64,000 nucleotides of DNA, from the NCBI RefSeq assembly GCF_001412215.1, contig NZ_LLWP01000003.1, positions 124,001 through 188,000 of the forward strand. Direction: 5' to 3'. The stretch's first letter is position 1; every line of letters starts with the position of its first letter. Positions 43,961 to 53,079 of the stretch are shown one piece after another. Both the position numbers and the translations under genes were made by a program. This stretch comes from Pedobacter sp. Hv1 (GTDB lineage: Bacteria > Bacteroidota > Bacteroidia > Sphingobacteriales > Sphingobacteriaceae). The notes beneath the pieces were generated by a model. That model was not told the origin of the DNA and did not search any database. It saw nothing but the letters and a program-made list of their open reading frames with translations.

Positions 43961-45622
43961 TTAATTTAAAGGTGTACTAAACCATGTTTCCTGATAAGAA
44001 TATAATGGTGACAAACCGCCCCACTTATCTAATTCAGCCCTATTCCATACATATTCCGAGTTAAATCTCGGTCTAAATCGATAGGCATACTGTCCAACAC
44101 CACCTACGTTAGTAGAAAAATCACCTGCATCCAATTGTTTAAATTGTCTAAAAATATCATTTCTATAGTGCCATTTTCTCAGATCACACCATTGTTCCTG
44201 ACCTGCCCAACCCCACTGTGCAATATATTTTTGGCCCATAATGTCGGCCATGGTTAAGGTTGAAGCATTTTGAGCAACTTCATCAGATGCCATATATGCC
44301 GCAATTTCTGTTGCAGTAATTGCTGGAGCTACAGTAGTTCCGAACCTGCCATAAAGATTCACGAACTCCATATGTCCTCTAATACCTTTATCATAGGCCG
44401 TCCAAGCACCACCCACATCGCCTTTAAGAAACAATGCTTCGGCTTTTGCAAATTGCAATTGCGAATAAGTGTACAGTGGATACCTAGGTTTATCCGTTAC
44501 GCCTTGTCCAAATATATATTTACCAGGATATATTGCCGCTACAGAACCATAAATATGAGGAATGGTTTTTGTAGCAGGCGCATCACCTTTAGCAGGGATT
44601 ACTCCTTTATATACACCTGTAGCCATTGGATTGATCATTCTAGATAATCTTGGGTCAAGTGATGTTGTTGGATTCACAGCTGGCGTACCTTTTACACCTC
44701 CTGTTAAATAATTAACAATTGGTTGTGCTACCCTACCAGATGCTACAGATGCAACACCCGCAGCAGTAGATACAGAATTTGGCAAGTTACCAATTACACT
44801 AAATGGATTGGCATTTGCGGCAGAAACGCCCTCAAAGTTAATTGCAGCATCTTCAGATGAGCTAGATATGGTACCACCAAAAGATAAATTAACAAATTTA
44901 ACTACGCTATCTGCATATTTAGAGTTAAAATCAGACTTGTTGATTAAGTGACTGTATTGAGTAGCTAATAATGCATATACAAACTTTCTCCATCTATCTT
45001 TATAAACCGTTAAACTATTGTTTGCAGGAATAGTTGATCCAAATAAATAATCATTAGCTCTTAACAAAGCTGGATTTACCAACACATCTTCTTTATTTAA
45101 AAGCGCTAAAGACTGGTAACACCATTCTCTTACTTTATTATAGACTACAGGTTGATCTTGATATTTAAAAGTTAATTGATCCTTAAAAGCTTCATCCAAA
45201 ATAATTGGGCCATAAGAGTCTGTACTCATTTGAAATCCCCACGCCTTAATTGCATAACCCACAGCAGCTAGCGTATTATTTTGTTTCGCTACTGATTTAT
45301 TAATAAGGTCTTCCAAGTTTAGACCTGCATTCACATAGGTAAATCTCCATAAGGTTCCTCCATGTAAATCGTTATTTGACCAGTTGTGTCTCTCCATTGG
45401 ATCGGCAGCAACCTGTGCACCAAAATTCTGCGTATACTTAAAAGTAGCTTGAACGTAATCTGTTCCTGTTCCAATAGCCATTTGCGCAATAATTGGTGCC
45501 AAATAAAACTCCGGATCAACATTTTGTGGTGTAGCAGGGTCTTGATTTACATCAAGCCATTTTTTACACCCACTTCCTATTGCCAATAATACAATGAGGC
45601 AAGTTATTTTAATATATTTCAT
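43961..45622 (-). CDS. SusD/RagB family lipoprotein (SusD-like group 2)
   Basis: 553 residues. The lipobox is IGSGCKKWL (Cys near 19), followed by DVNQDPATPQNVDPEFYLAPI, typical of the SusD-like/SusD_2 branch, which starts 'D.N.dP..'. The rest shows the helical, Tyr/Trp-rich pattern, for example ATFKYTQNFGAQV and QLQFAKAEALFLKGDVGGAWTAYDKGI, and the C-terminal MGQKYIAQWGWAGQEQWCDLRKWHY. It caps the SusC encoded upstream and binds the substrate outside the cell. Confidence 0.93.
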   Translation of the reverse strand: MKYIKITCLIVLLAIGSGCKKWLDVNQDPATPQNVDPEFYLAPIIAQMAIGTGTDYVQATFKYTQNFGAQVAADPMERHNWSNNDLHGGTLWRFTYVNAGLNLEDLINKSVAKQNNTLAAVGYAIKAWGFQMSTDSYGPIILDEAFKDQLTFKYQDQPVVYNKVREWCYQSLALLNKEDVLVNPALLRANDYLFGSTIPANNSLTVYKDRWRKFVYALLATQYSHLINKSDFNSKYADSVVKFVNLSFGGTISSSSEDAAINFEGVSAANANPFSVIGNLPNSVSTAAGVASVASGRVAQPIVNYLTGGVKGTPAVNPTTSLDPRLSRMINPMATGVYKGVIPAKGDAPATKTIPHIYGSVAAIYPGKYIFGQGVTDKPRYPLYTYSQLQFAKAEALFLKGDVGGAWTAYDKGIRGHMEFVNLYGRFGTTVAPAITATEIAAYMASDEVAQNASTLTMADIMGQKYIAQWGWAGQEQWCDLRKWHYRNDIFRQFKQLDAGDFSTNVGGVGQYAYRFRPRFNSEYVWNRAELDKWGGLSPLYSYQETWFSTPLN

Positions 45623-45648
45623 GTTCTAAAAACTTTAAAGTCTAAAAA

Positions 45649-48600
45649 TTATAATTTAATTCTCAATCCTATATTTACCCCACGTGGGCGACCCATGCTA
45701 CCATAATCGATACCATAACCTCCAACACCACCTGTGGCAGGTGTATTTCCATTTACATCAGGATCTACACCTGTATAATTGGTAATTAAGAATAAATCAG
45801 TAAAAGTTACATATAGGCCAACACTTGATATAAATTTCGTTTTGGCAGCTATTGATTGAGGCAAATTATAGCCAATGGTAACATCTCTCAACCTCAAAGT
45901 ATTGATATCTCTCTCAAAGAATTGTTCTGGAGCGATACCACCTGTTGTAGTCGTATAATAACCTGTATAAGTATAAGGTGTAATCATAATGTTGTTAATT
46001 GTTGGATTGGCTGTATTTTCTAAACCATCTTTCAACACACCTTTAATAATTCTTGGTACTTCACGATCTAACGTTTTTGTACTTAAACCTCTTCTATACA
46101 ATTCATATTCGGTTTGGTTGTATACGTCGCCCCCAACTCTCAAATCAAGCAAGAAAGAAAGACTAAAGTTTTTATAGCTAAAACTGTTTACATAACCTAA
46201 AGTAAATTTAGGCGCTCTATCTCCTAAATATACAAACTCTGAAGAGCTATTTAATATAGGCAAACCTGTACCTGGATCAATTAACAATTGACCAGCTTGG
46301 TTTCTTTGATTTACCCAACCACCAAGGGCATAGGTACTTTTACCAGGAATGGCCGAAGCACGAGCTCCGTTAGCAATCCATGTATCAGAATCATAATATT
46401 CAGGTAATTCTTCTGCGATTGTATTTACAATCCCTCTATTTCGTGTAAAGTTAAAGGTCATGTCCCAATTGAAGTCTTTTTGTCTAATTGGCGATCCTTT
46501 TAACTGAACCTCAATTCCATTATTTTTCACACTACCACCGTTCATAATTCTAATTACTGAACCTGTTCCATAACTGATACGAGGTGCAATGATCATTTTA
46601 CGACTTTCTCTGGTATAATAGGTAAAATCTACTGAGATTCTATTTTTCAAAAATGCCAACTCGGTTCCAATCTCAAAATCGATTGTTTTTTCTGGTACTA
46701 GTTTCGCATTTGGTCCTGCAGCTAGATCATAGGTAAAACCTCCTCCACTTGTAGTGGTTGCATTTAATTTAGGTGCCAATGAATAATATCTACTTGGCTC
46801 CTTTCCAGTCATACCAAATGATCCTCTTAGTTTACCACTACTTAACCATTCTAACTTTTTAACCGCAGCAAGCTCTGTAAAGTTAAACGCCAAACTGGCT
46901 GATGGATAAGCAAAATAAGGATTGTTAGGCAACATACGTGATGCTGCATCAACCCTGCCAGAAAGTGTTAGGTAAATTAATTGCTCATAGCCTAAAATAG
47001 CTTGAGCAAAAACACCTGCATTTCTACGTTGTAACACTGCCAGTCGTGATGATTGTGTGGTAGGCAATGTATTGTTGATACTGTAGAAGTTTGGATCGTA
47101 CATGTTTTGTCCACGAGCTGATGTTGTGGTCAAATTTACATCAGAGGCATTTAAACCGATAATATAGGTATTGTTAAATTTACCAAATTTATGTTTTGCA
47201 GATGCAGTTAATGAACCATCAAAATTTCTATTAAACTGATTGTACGTATTAATTACACCACCCCTAGGTGTGGCTGCAGAGCCAGAGCCAGAAAATGATT
47301 GGGTATGATAAACCAAATTACCATCAGTACTTGAAATGTTAGCACCTAAAATAGCGGTAATATTTAACCATTTATTTGGCCTAATTGTTAAATTGGTGTT
47401 TAACAAGAAACTATTGGTTCTATCATCACTTAGATTTTTATTGACATCCCAAAACGGGCTATCATTCTCTGTGTATATGGTACCGGTAGTTAATACCCTA
47501 TTCCCATTTGGATCGATCCAATTTCTAACATCAAACCTAGATGGGTAAAGCAATAGCCCCATTAAATACCCCCCTATACCTTTGTTTGCTTTTTTATTAT
47601 AAGCATTGGTGTAACTGAAACGGGTAGTTAATTTAATCGCATCAGATAACGCTGCCGTTCCGGCCAAAGAGGTTACAAATCTTTTATATTCTGTAGTAGG
47701 AATTGTTCCGGTGTTGTTGGTATATTCTGTAGACCAACGGTAAGTAAACGAATCTTTACCACCTTCAAAAACTAAATTGTTTTTTTGAGCAATACCTGTT
47801 TGGAAAAAGTTACCTACGTTATCATAAATTTGTAGTCCAGGGGTATATTTTGGTCCAAAATACAAGGTTGAACCTCCCTCTGGAATACCATTCGCTGAAC
47901 CTTGACTATACACTTGTTGCACTTCTGGCGCACGATTTACAGTTTCTATCCTTACTGAACCATTGTAAGAAACAGAAGCTTTACCAGCCTTCGCCTTTTT
48001 AGTAGTAATTACAATAGCACCATTAGATCCAAGGTTACCGTATAATGCAGTTGCCTCAGGACCTTTTAGAATAGTATAGCTTTCAATATCTGCAGGGTTA
48101 ATATCTGCAGCTCTATTGGTATAATCCTGATTTCTGTTGGTTCCTTGAATTGTAGTATTCATTTGGTTAACCACAGAGTTGTCTATCGGCACACCATCAA
48201 CTACCATTAAGGGTTGATTGTCTCCACTTAATGAAATGATACCTCTCAAAACAATTTGAGAAGATGCACCCGGATCGCCAGATGTTGGATTGATTGATAA
48301 ACCAGGTACCCTACCTGCTAAACCATTTACAAAGTTCTCTCTACCGGTGTTAGAAACTTCATCACCATCTACCTTTGCCGTAGAGTAGCCTAAACTCTTC
48401 TTGTTCCGCTCAATACTATAAGCAGTGGTTACCGTTACTTCTTTCAATGCACTTGCATCCTCTTTTAAAGCTACGTTGATTGTGGTTGCCGTACCAACCG
48501 TTCTCTCTACAAGGATATAACCCAAATAACTAAACTGAAGCACGTCTCCAGCATTAGCCTTAATTGAATACACACCTGTTGGGGCTGTTTGCACAGCAGT

Positions 48601-48750
48601 AGTAGAACCTTTAATTTTTACAGTAGCACCAGGGATCGGTTGTCCGTCTTCTAGGGAAGAAACTTTACCAATAACCGTTATTTGCTGGGCCATAACTTGT
48701 ATTGCCAGCAAAAACGTACCCAAAAACAGCATAAGTAATTTTTTTTTCAT
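45649..48750 (-). CDS. SusC/RagA family TonB-linked outer-membrane protein
   Basis: 1033 residues from the ATG at 48750; a TTG three codons upstream is less likely. A signal peptide ends VMAQ. The CarboxypepD-like domain is ITVIGKVSSLEDGQPIPGATV, the SusC linker TVTTAYSIERNKKSLGYSTAKVDGDEVSN, and the plug PLMVVDGVPIDNSVV ... DIESYTILKGPEATALYGNLGSNGAIVITTKK. It probably imports an amino-sugar-containing glycan or peptide, given the neighbours (DeoR, nagB, nagX); that is inference. The divergent 235-bp region to the second DeoR gene contains tandem GCAAAAACC repeats. Confidence 0.95.
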   Translation of the reverse strand: MKKKLLMLFLGTFLLAIQVMAQQITVIGKVSSLEDGQPIPGATVKIKGSTTAVQTAPTGVYSIKANAGDVLQFSYLGYILVERTVGTATTINVALKEDASALKEVTVTTAYSIERNKKSLGYSTAKVDGDEVSNTGRENFVNGLAGRVPGLSINPTSGDPGASSQIVLRGIISLSGDNQPLMVVDGVPIDNSVVNQMNTTIQGTNRNQDYTNRAADINPADIESYTILKGPEATALYGNLGSNGAIVITTKKAKAGKASVSYNGSVRIETVNRAPEVQQVYSQGSANGIPEGGSTLYFGPKYTPGLQIYDNVGNFFQTGIAQKNNLVFEGGKDSFTYRWSTEYTNNTGTIPTTEYKRFVTSLAGTAALSDAIKLTTRFSYTNAYNKKANKGIGGYLMGLLLYPSRFDVRNWIDPNGNRVLTTGTIYTENDSPFWDVNKNLSDDRTNSFLLNTNLTIRPNKWLNITAILGANISSTDGNLVYHTQSFSGSGSAATPRGGVINTYNQFNRNFDGSLTASAKHKFGKFNNTYIIGLNASDVNLTTTSARGQNMYDPNFYSINNTLPTTQSSRLAVLQRRNAGVFAQAILGYEQLIYLTLSGRVDAASRMLPNNPYFAYPSASLAFNFTELAAVKKLEWLSSGKLRGSFGMTGKEPSRYYSLAPKLNATTTSGGGFTYDLAAGPNAKLVPEKTIDFEIGTELAFLKNRISVDFTYYTRESRKMIIAPRISYGTGSVIRIMNGGSVKNNGIEVQLKGSPIRQKDFNWDMTFNFTRNRGIVNTIAEELPEYYDSDTWIANGARASAIPGKSTYALGGWVNQRNQAGQLLIDPGTGLPILNSSSEFVYLGDRAPKFTLGYVNSFSYKNFSLSFLLDLRVGGDVYNQTEYELYRRGLSTKTLDREVPRIIKGVLKDGLENTANPTINNIMITPYTYTGYYTTTTGGIAPEQFFERDINTLRLRDVTIGYNLPQSIAAKTKFISSVGLYVTFTDLFLITNYTGVDPDVNGNTPATGGVGGYGIDYGSMGRPRGVNIGLRIKL

Positions 48751-48916
48751 AAACGCCAATTTGGTTAATAATTTAAGTTTTGTTTGTTGATTGTTTGGTC
48801 AATGCTAAACACGCACTAAGACGCAAAATAACAATTGTCAAGTAAATATCATAAATGTTTTTCACTATAAAAAGAAAATTATTAACTATTTTAGTATGTA
48901 ACTACAAATTTATATT

Positions 48917-48936
48917 GCAAAAACCTGCAAAAACCC
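48917..48936. promoter_or_regulatory. Candidate DeoR operator (tandem 10-bp repeats)
   Basis: GCAAAAACCT and GCAAAAACCC lie head to tail, one helical turn apart, between susC2 and the second DeoR gene. AAACCCGCAC at the end also resembles AAACACGCAC at 48807-48816. DeoR-family regulators often bind direct repeats. Confidence 0.4.
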
Positions 48937-48985
48937 GCACTATGTTTTTAATTTTTTTATATTAGTGGTTCAAACCATGAGCTAG

Positions 48986-49732
48986 ATGTTAAAAAAAGAA
49001 CGGCATGACTATGTAATGCGTCAAGTTAACCTACATAATAGGGTACTCACTTCCGACCTTGTACAATTATTAAATGTTTCTGAAGACACCATTAGACGTG
49101 ACCTACAAGAAATGTCTGATGATAACCTTTTATATAAAGTACATGGTGGAGCCTTATCCAAATCGTACCACTCATCGTTTGACAACAGCATCGTTTATGC
49201 CAAGGAAGCCAAAATGAGTATTGCCAAGAAAACTATCCCATTAATTAAAGATGGAATGGTGATTTTAACTGGCGGAGGCACAACCATTATAGAAATGGTT
49301 AAACAATTACCAGAATACCTACAGGCAACATTTTTTACCATCAGCCCATTAGTAGCTATTGAACTAGCCAAATACCCTAAAGTTGAAGTAATTTTAATTG
49401 GCGGGATATTTTCTAAAAACTCACAAATTACTTACGGAGGACATGTCATTAGTCAACTCTCTGAAATCAACGCCGACCTATGCTTATTGGGAACAAGTGC
49501 ATTGCATCCTAAAGACGGGATCACTGATACAGATTGGGAAATTAACCAGCTAAAGAAAACTATGCTCAATTCTTCCAAAAGATCGGCTGTGCTGTGCATT
49601 TCAGAAAAACTCAATATTTCTTTACGTTTAAAGGTAGCAGCATTAGAAAATATTAATTTCTTAATAACAGAATTGGATACCGAAGATGATCGGTTGGAAG
49701 AATATAAAGTTAAAGGCCTAGAAATTCTATGA
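48986..49732 (+). CDS. DeoR/GlpR family transcriptional regulator (copy 2)
   Basis: 248 residues, colinear with the regulator at 41932-42678 over the whole length. Winged helix: RHDYVMRQVNLHNRVLTSDLVQLLNVSEDTIRRDLQEMSDD. Sensor domain: ILTGGGTTIIEMVKQLP and LLGTSALHPKDGITDTDWE. Most changes are conservative, so both copies should bind similar DNA and ligand. It is divergent from susC2 and lies 150 bp upstream of nagB on the same strand, so glucosamine-6-phosphate or a related sugar phosphate is a reasonable ligand. Confidence 0.94.
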   Translation: MLKKERHDYVMRQVNLHNRVLTSDLVQLLNVSEDTIRRDLQEMSDDNLLYKVHGGALSKSYHSSFDNSIVYAKEAKMSIAKKTIPLIKDGMVILTGGGTTIIEMVKQLPEYLQATFFTISPLVAIELAKYPKVEVILIGGIFSKNSQITYGGHVISQLSEINADLCLLGTSALHPKDGITDTDWEINQLKKTMLNSSKRSAVLCISEKLNISLRLKVAALENINFLITELDTEDDRLEEYKVKGLEIL

Positions 49733-49882
49733 TTTTTAATTCAGTGATGATATGGTTTGATAACCTGTAAGATTCAAAAAACTAGAAGCTACAAGTGTTT
49801 CAAATTAAATTTATAATCTTTTTAAAAATATTTAAAAATACTCCTATATTTACTGCTCCGTTCACTAAATAATAACCATTTA

Positions 49883-51802
49883 ATGGCAAGATTAAATCTA
49901 TTAGAAGAAACGAGGTTCGAAAAGCTTCCTGTTACCGTTTTTAACAACCCGAAAGCAGCATCCATAAGCGTTGCTCATCGCATTGCAAACATTATTAAAG
50001 AAAAGCAAAAACACAATCAAAATGCTGTTTTAGGTTTAGCAACAGGTGCTACCCCTATTTTAGTTTATGCAGAATTGGTTCGTTTACACCGAGAAGAGGG
50101 CTTAAGCTTTAAAAATGTAGTTACCTTTAACTTGGATGAATACTATCCAATGCAGCCCAATGCTGCCCAGAGCTATGTTTCTTTCATGAATGAACATTTG
50201 TTTGATCATATCGACATCGATAAGAGCAATGTCCACATTCCTGATGGCACACTTAAATTAGAAGACATTCCAGCTTTCTGTTTGGATTACGAGCGCAAAA
50301 TAGGTGATTTTGGTGGCTTAGATATGCAGATACTAGGTATTGGCCGTACAGGTCACATTGGTTTTAACGAGCCTGGATCTGCACCAAACTCTGGTACACG
50401 TTTAGTTACCTTAGATGACCTTACCCGTAGAGATGCAGCTAGAGATTTTGGGGGCAAGTCTTTTGTACCTACCAAAGCCATTACCATGGGAATTGGTACA
50501 ATTTTCAAAGCTCGCGAGATTGTATTGATGGCCTGGAACCGTAAAAAGTCGCCAATTATTAAAAAAGCCGTTGAAGGCGAAATTTCTAGTGATGTACCAG
50601 CAACCTATCTACAGCTTTCTGATAATGTAGAATTTATTTTAGATGAAGATGCAGCATCTCTATTAACTAGATTTGATACGCCTTGGTTGGTAAAAGACTG
50701 TATCTGGACAGAAGAACTGACTAGAAAAGCAGTAATCTGGTTAGCTACTAAATTGAAAAAACCTGTGTTAAAATTAACTGAAGATGATTTTAACAACAAT
50801 GGAATGGCTCAATTGGCGCTAGAAAAAGGCCCTGTTTACAATATAAACATTCATATCTTCAATAAATTACAGCATACCATTACAGGTTGGCCAGGTGGAA
50901 AACCTAATGCCGACGATAGCCAAAGACCTGAAAGAGCTGAGCCAGCTAAAAAGCGTGCGGTGATCTTTTCACCACACCCTGATGATGATGTAATTTCTAT
51001 GGGCGGAACATTTATTCGCTTGGTTGACCAACATCACGATGTACACGTAGCTTACCAGACTTCTGGAAATACTGCGGTATGGGATGATGATGCTTTACGT
51101 TTTGTAGAATTCAATATCGATTTCTCTGAACGAATGGGTATGGGACAACCAGAAATGAAAGAGATGTATAGCAAAATGCGTACGTTCATTGAAAAAAAAC
51201 AACCCAACCAGGTTGACACCCCAGAGATACAAACCGTTAAAGGATTGATTAGAAAAGGAGAAGCAATTGCAGGTGCACGTTACTGTGGGTTAGAAGATGA
51301 TCATATTCATTTTATGGCCTTACCTTTTTACGAAAGTGGTAAAAACCAAAAAAACCCAGTTACAGAAGCTGACGTTTTATTAACCATGGAGCTTCTTCAG
51401 AAAATAAAGCCTCATCAAGTATTTGCTGCTGGCGATTTTGAAGATCCACACGGCACACACATTGTTTGTTTCAACATTATAATAGAAGCCTTAAAAAGAC
51501 TACAAAAAACCGAAAGCTGGGTAAGTGATTGCTGGCTATGGATGTACCGTGGTGCTTGGCTAGAGTTTGAAACACACGAAATTGAAATGGCGGTTCCATT
51601 GAGCCCTCAAGAAGTTGAGCGTAAGAAGTTTGCTATTTTCAAACATCAATCTCAAAAAGACAGAGCTGTTTTTCCGGGTGATGATGCTAGGGAGTTTTGG
51701 CAAAGAGCAGAGGATAGAAATAGAGAAACCGCAAAAGCATACGACAATTTGGGCTTAGCTGATTATGAAGCAATGGAAGCCTTTGTAAGGTATAAGTTCT
51801 AA
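49883..51802 (+). CDS. nagB: glucosamine-6-phosphate deaminase fused to a PIG-L/LmbE-like domain
   Basis: 639 residues. The N-terminal half is NagB: VLGLATGATPILVYAEL (about 47), VVTFNLDEYYPM with the catalytic Asp, and ILGIGRTGHIGFNEPGS (about 153). From about 360 a second domain starts with VIFSPHPDDDVISMGGT, the metal-binding HPDDD motif of PIG-L/LmbE deacetylases, continuing with a late EDPHGTHIVCF. Fused NagB of this size is known in Bacteroidota. The first domain turns glucosamine-6-phosphate into fructose-6-phosphate and ammonia; the second may remove an N-acetyl group, though its activity is not established. Confidence 0.93.
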   Translation: MARLNLLEETRFEKLPVTVFNNPKAASISVAHRIANIIKEKQKHNQNAVLGLATGATPILVYAELVRLHREEGLSFKNVVTFNLDEYYPMQPNAAQSYVSFMNEHLFDHIDIDKSNVHIPDGTLKLEDIPAFCLDYERKIGDFGGLDMQILGIGRTGHIGFNEPGSAPNSGTRLVTLDDLTRRDAARDFGGKSFVPTKAITMGIGTIFKAREIVLMAWNRKKSPIIKKAVEGEISSDVPATYLQLSDNVEFILDEDAASLLTRFDTPWLVKDCIWTEELTRKAVIWLATKLKKPVLKLTEDDFNNNGMAQLALEKGPVYNINIHIFNKLQHTITGWPGGKPNADDSQRPERAEPAKKRAVIFSPHPDDDVISMGGTFIRLVDQHHDVHVAYQTSGNTAVWDDDALRFVEFNIDFSERMGMGQPEMKEMYSKMRTFIEKKQPNQVDTPEIQTVKGLIRKGEAIAGARYCGLEDDHIHFMALPFYESGKNQKNPVTEADVLLTMELLQKIKPHQVFAAGDFEDPHGTHIVCFNIIIEALKRLQKTESWVSDCWLWMYRGAWLEFETHEIEMAVPLSPQEVERKKFAIFKHQSQKDRAVFPGDDAREFWQRAEDRNRETAKAYDNLGLADYEAMEAFVRYKF

Positions 51803-51825
51803 CTCTTTGATCACCATTTACCATA

Positions 51826-51907
51826 GTTTTAAAATTATCTTCTATATTAGTTCGTTAAATTTCCCAATTAATTAGGAAAAGCGTTTTATAGAAGATAATT
51901 TTGAAAC
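51826..51907 (+). promoter_or_regulatory. 21-bp stem-loop filling the nagB-nagX gap
   Basis: 51826-51846 pairs with 51887-51907 (GTTTTAAAATTATCTTCTATA, one G-T pair), with an inner TTTCC/GGAAA stem (51860-51864 with 51875-51879). The 3' arm ends two bases before the nagX ATG at 51910, so the ribosome-binding region lies inside the stem. Confidence 0.75.
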
Positions 51908-51909
51908 AA

Positions 51910-53058
51910 ATGGAACTCAAACCCCAGCGATTATTATCGCTTGATTTTTTTCGCGGCTTAACCGTAGCTGCAATGATACTGGTTAACAATCCAGGTAGCT
52001 GGGGTCATATTTATGCCCCTTTAGAACATGCAGAATGGAATGGCTGTACACCAACAGACCTCGTTTTCCCCTTCTTTTTATTTATTGTAGGGGTTTCTAT
52101 TGCGTACGCAATGGGCAGTAAAAAAGCTGATCCTTCTAGTCATAACAAAACCCTTTTAAAAGCATTGAAGAGAACCTTAACACTTTTTGGGCTAGGTCTT
52201 TTCCTCTCTATATTTCCTAGAAATTTTCGTGATTTCGATTTCGTTGAAGCAATTAAACATGTCCGTATCCCCGGTGTATTGCAAAGAATTGGGGTAGTAT
52301 TCTTTATTTCGTCTATTCTATTTTTAAAGCTTTCTGAAAAGAATATTTTCCGAGCCATTATTATTATCCTAGTTTCTTATTGGGCCTTGATGACATTTGT
52401 TCCTGTTCCTGGGCTCGGTTATGCCAACTTAGAGAAAGAAACAAATTTGGGGGCATGGCTAGACCGAACCTTATTAACGGAGGCGCATTTATGGAAATCG
52501 GCAGTAACCTGGGATCCAGAAGGTATTTTGAGCACTTTACCGGCTGTAGCTACAGGTCTTTTTGGGGTTTTAGTTGGCGTTTACTTGAAACGTAAAGATG
52601 TTGAAGCCGCTACAAAAATAGCGTGGCTTTTTTCTGTTGGTTGTATCTGTATCATTGCTGGCTTACTGTGGGATTTACAATTCCCTATTAACAAAGCCTT
52701 ATGGACCAGCTCTTATGTATTATATACTGGAGGTTTAGCTACCGTAGTTTTAGCGCTCTCTTATTGGATCATTGATGTAAACCACTATAATCGCTTTACC
52801 AAACCTTTTGTAATATATGGGGTAAATGCAATTACCGTATTTTTTGTTTCAGGCTTAATGCCTCGTTTAGTAAACATGATCAAAATCAAACAGCCTAATG
52901 GTGATGAAATTGGTGCACTAAGCTGGTTCTACCAGTCTTTCTTTCCCCCTTATTTCTCTCCCATCAATGCATCTTTGGCTTATGCCATTGTGTTTGTGAT
53001 GTTTTTCTTTGTCATCCTTTGGTTTATGTATAAAAAGAATATCATTATAAAAGTATAA
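51910..53058 (+). CDS. HGSNAT/NagX-like membrane acyltransferase family protein (DUF5009)
   Basis: 382 residues from the ATG at 51910; the TTG at 51901 lies in the hairpin. About ten transmembrane segments are visible, with the N-terminal signature QRLLSLDFFRGLTVAAMILVNNPGSWGHIYAPLEHAEWNG and TDLVFPFFLFIVGVSIAYAMG, shared by human heparan-alpha-glucosaminide N-acetyltransferase and the bacterial NagX family. NagX genes are often found in GlcNAc catabolic loci, as here beside nagB. It may be a transporter or acetyltransferase for amino sugars in the inner membrane; direct proof is lacking for bacteria. Confidence 0.85.
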   Translation: MELKPQRLLSLDFFRGLTVAAMILVNNPGSWGHIYAPLEHAEWNGCTPTDLVFPFFLFIVGVSIAYAMGSKKADPSSHNKTLLKALKRTLTLFGLGLFLSIFPRNFRDFDFVEAIKHVRIPGVLQRIGVVFFISSILFLKLSEKNIFRAIIIILVSYWALMTFVPVPGLGYANLEKETNLGAWLDRTLLTEAHLWKSAVTWDPEGILSTLPAVATGLFGVLVGVYLKRKDVEAATKIAWLFSVGCICIIAGLLWDLQFPINKALWTSSYVLYTGGLATVVLALSYWIIDVNHYNRFTKPFVIYGVNAITVFFVSGLMPRLVNMIKIKQPNGDEIGALSWFYQSFFPPYFSPINASLAYAIVFVMFFFVILWFMYKKNIIIKV

Positions 53059-53079
53059 TTGAATCAAATTCATCTATTT

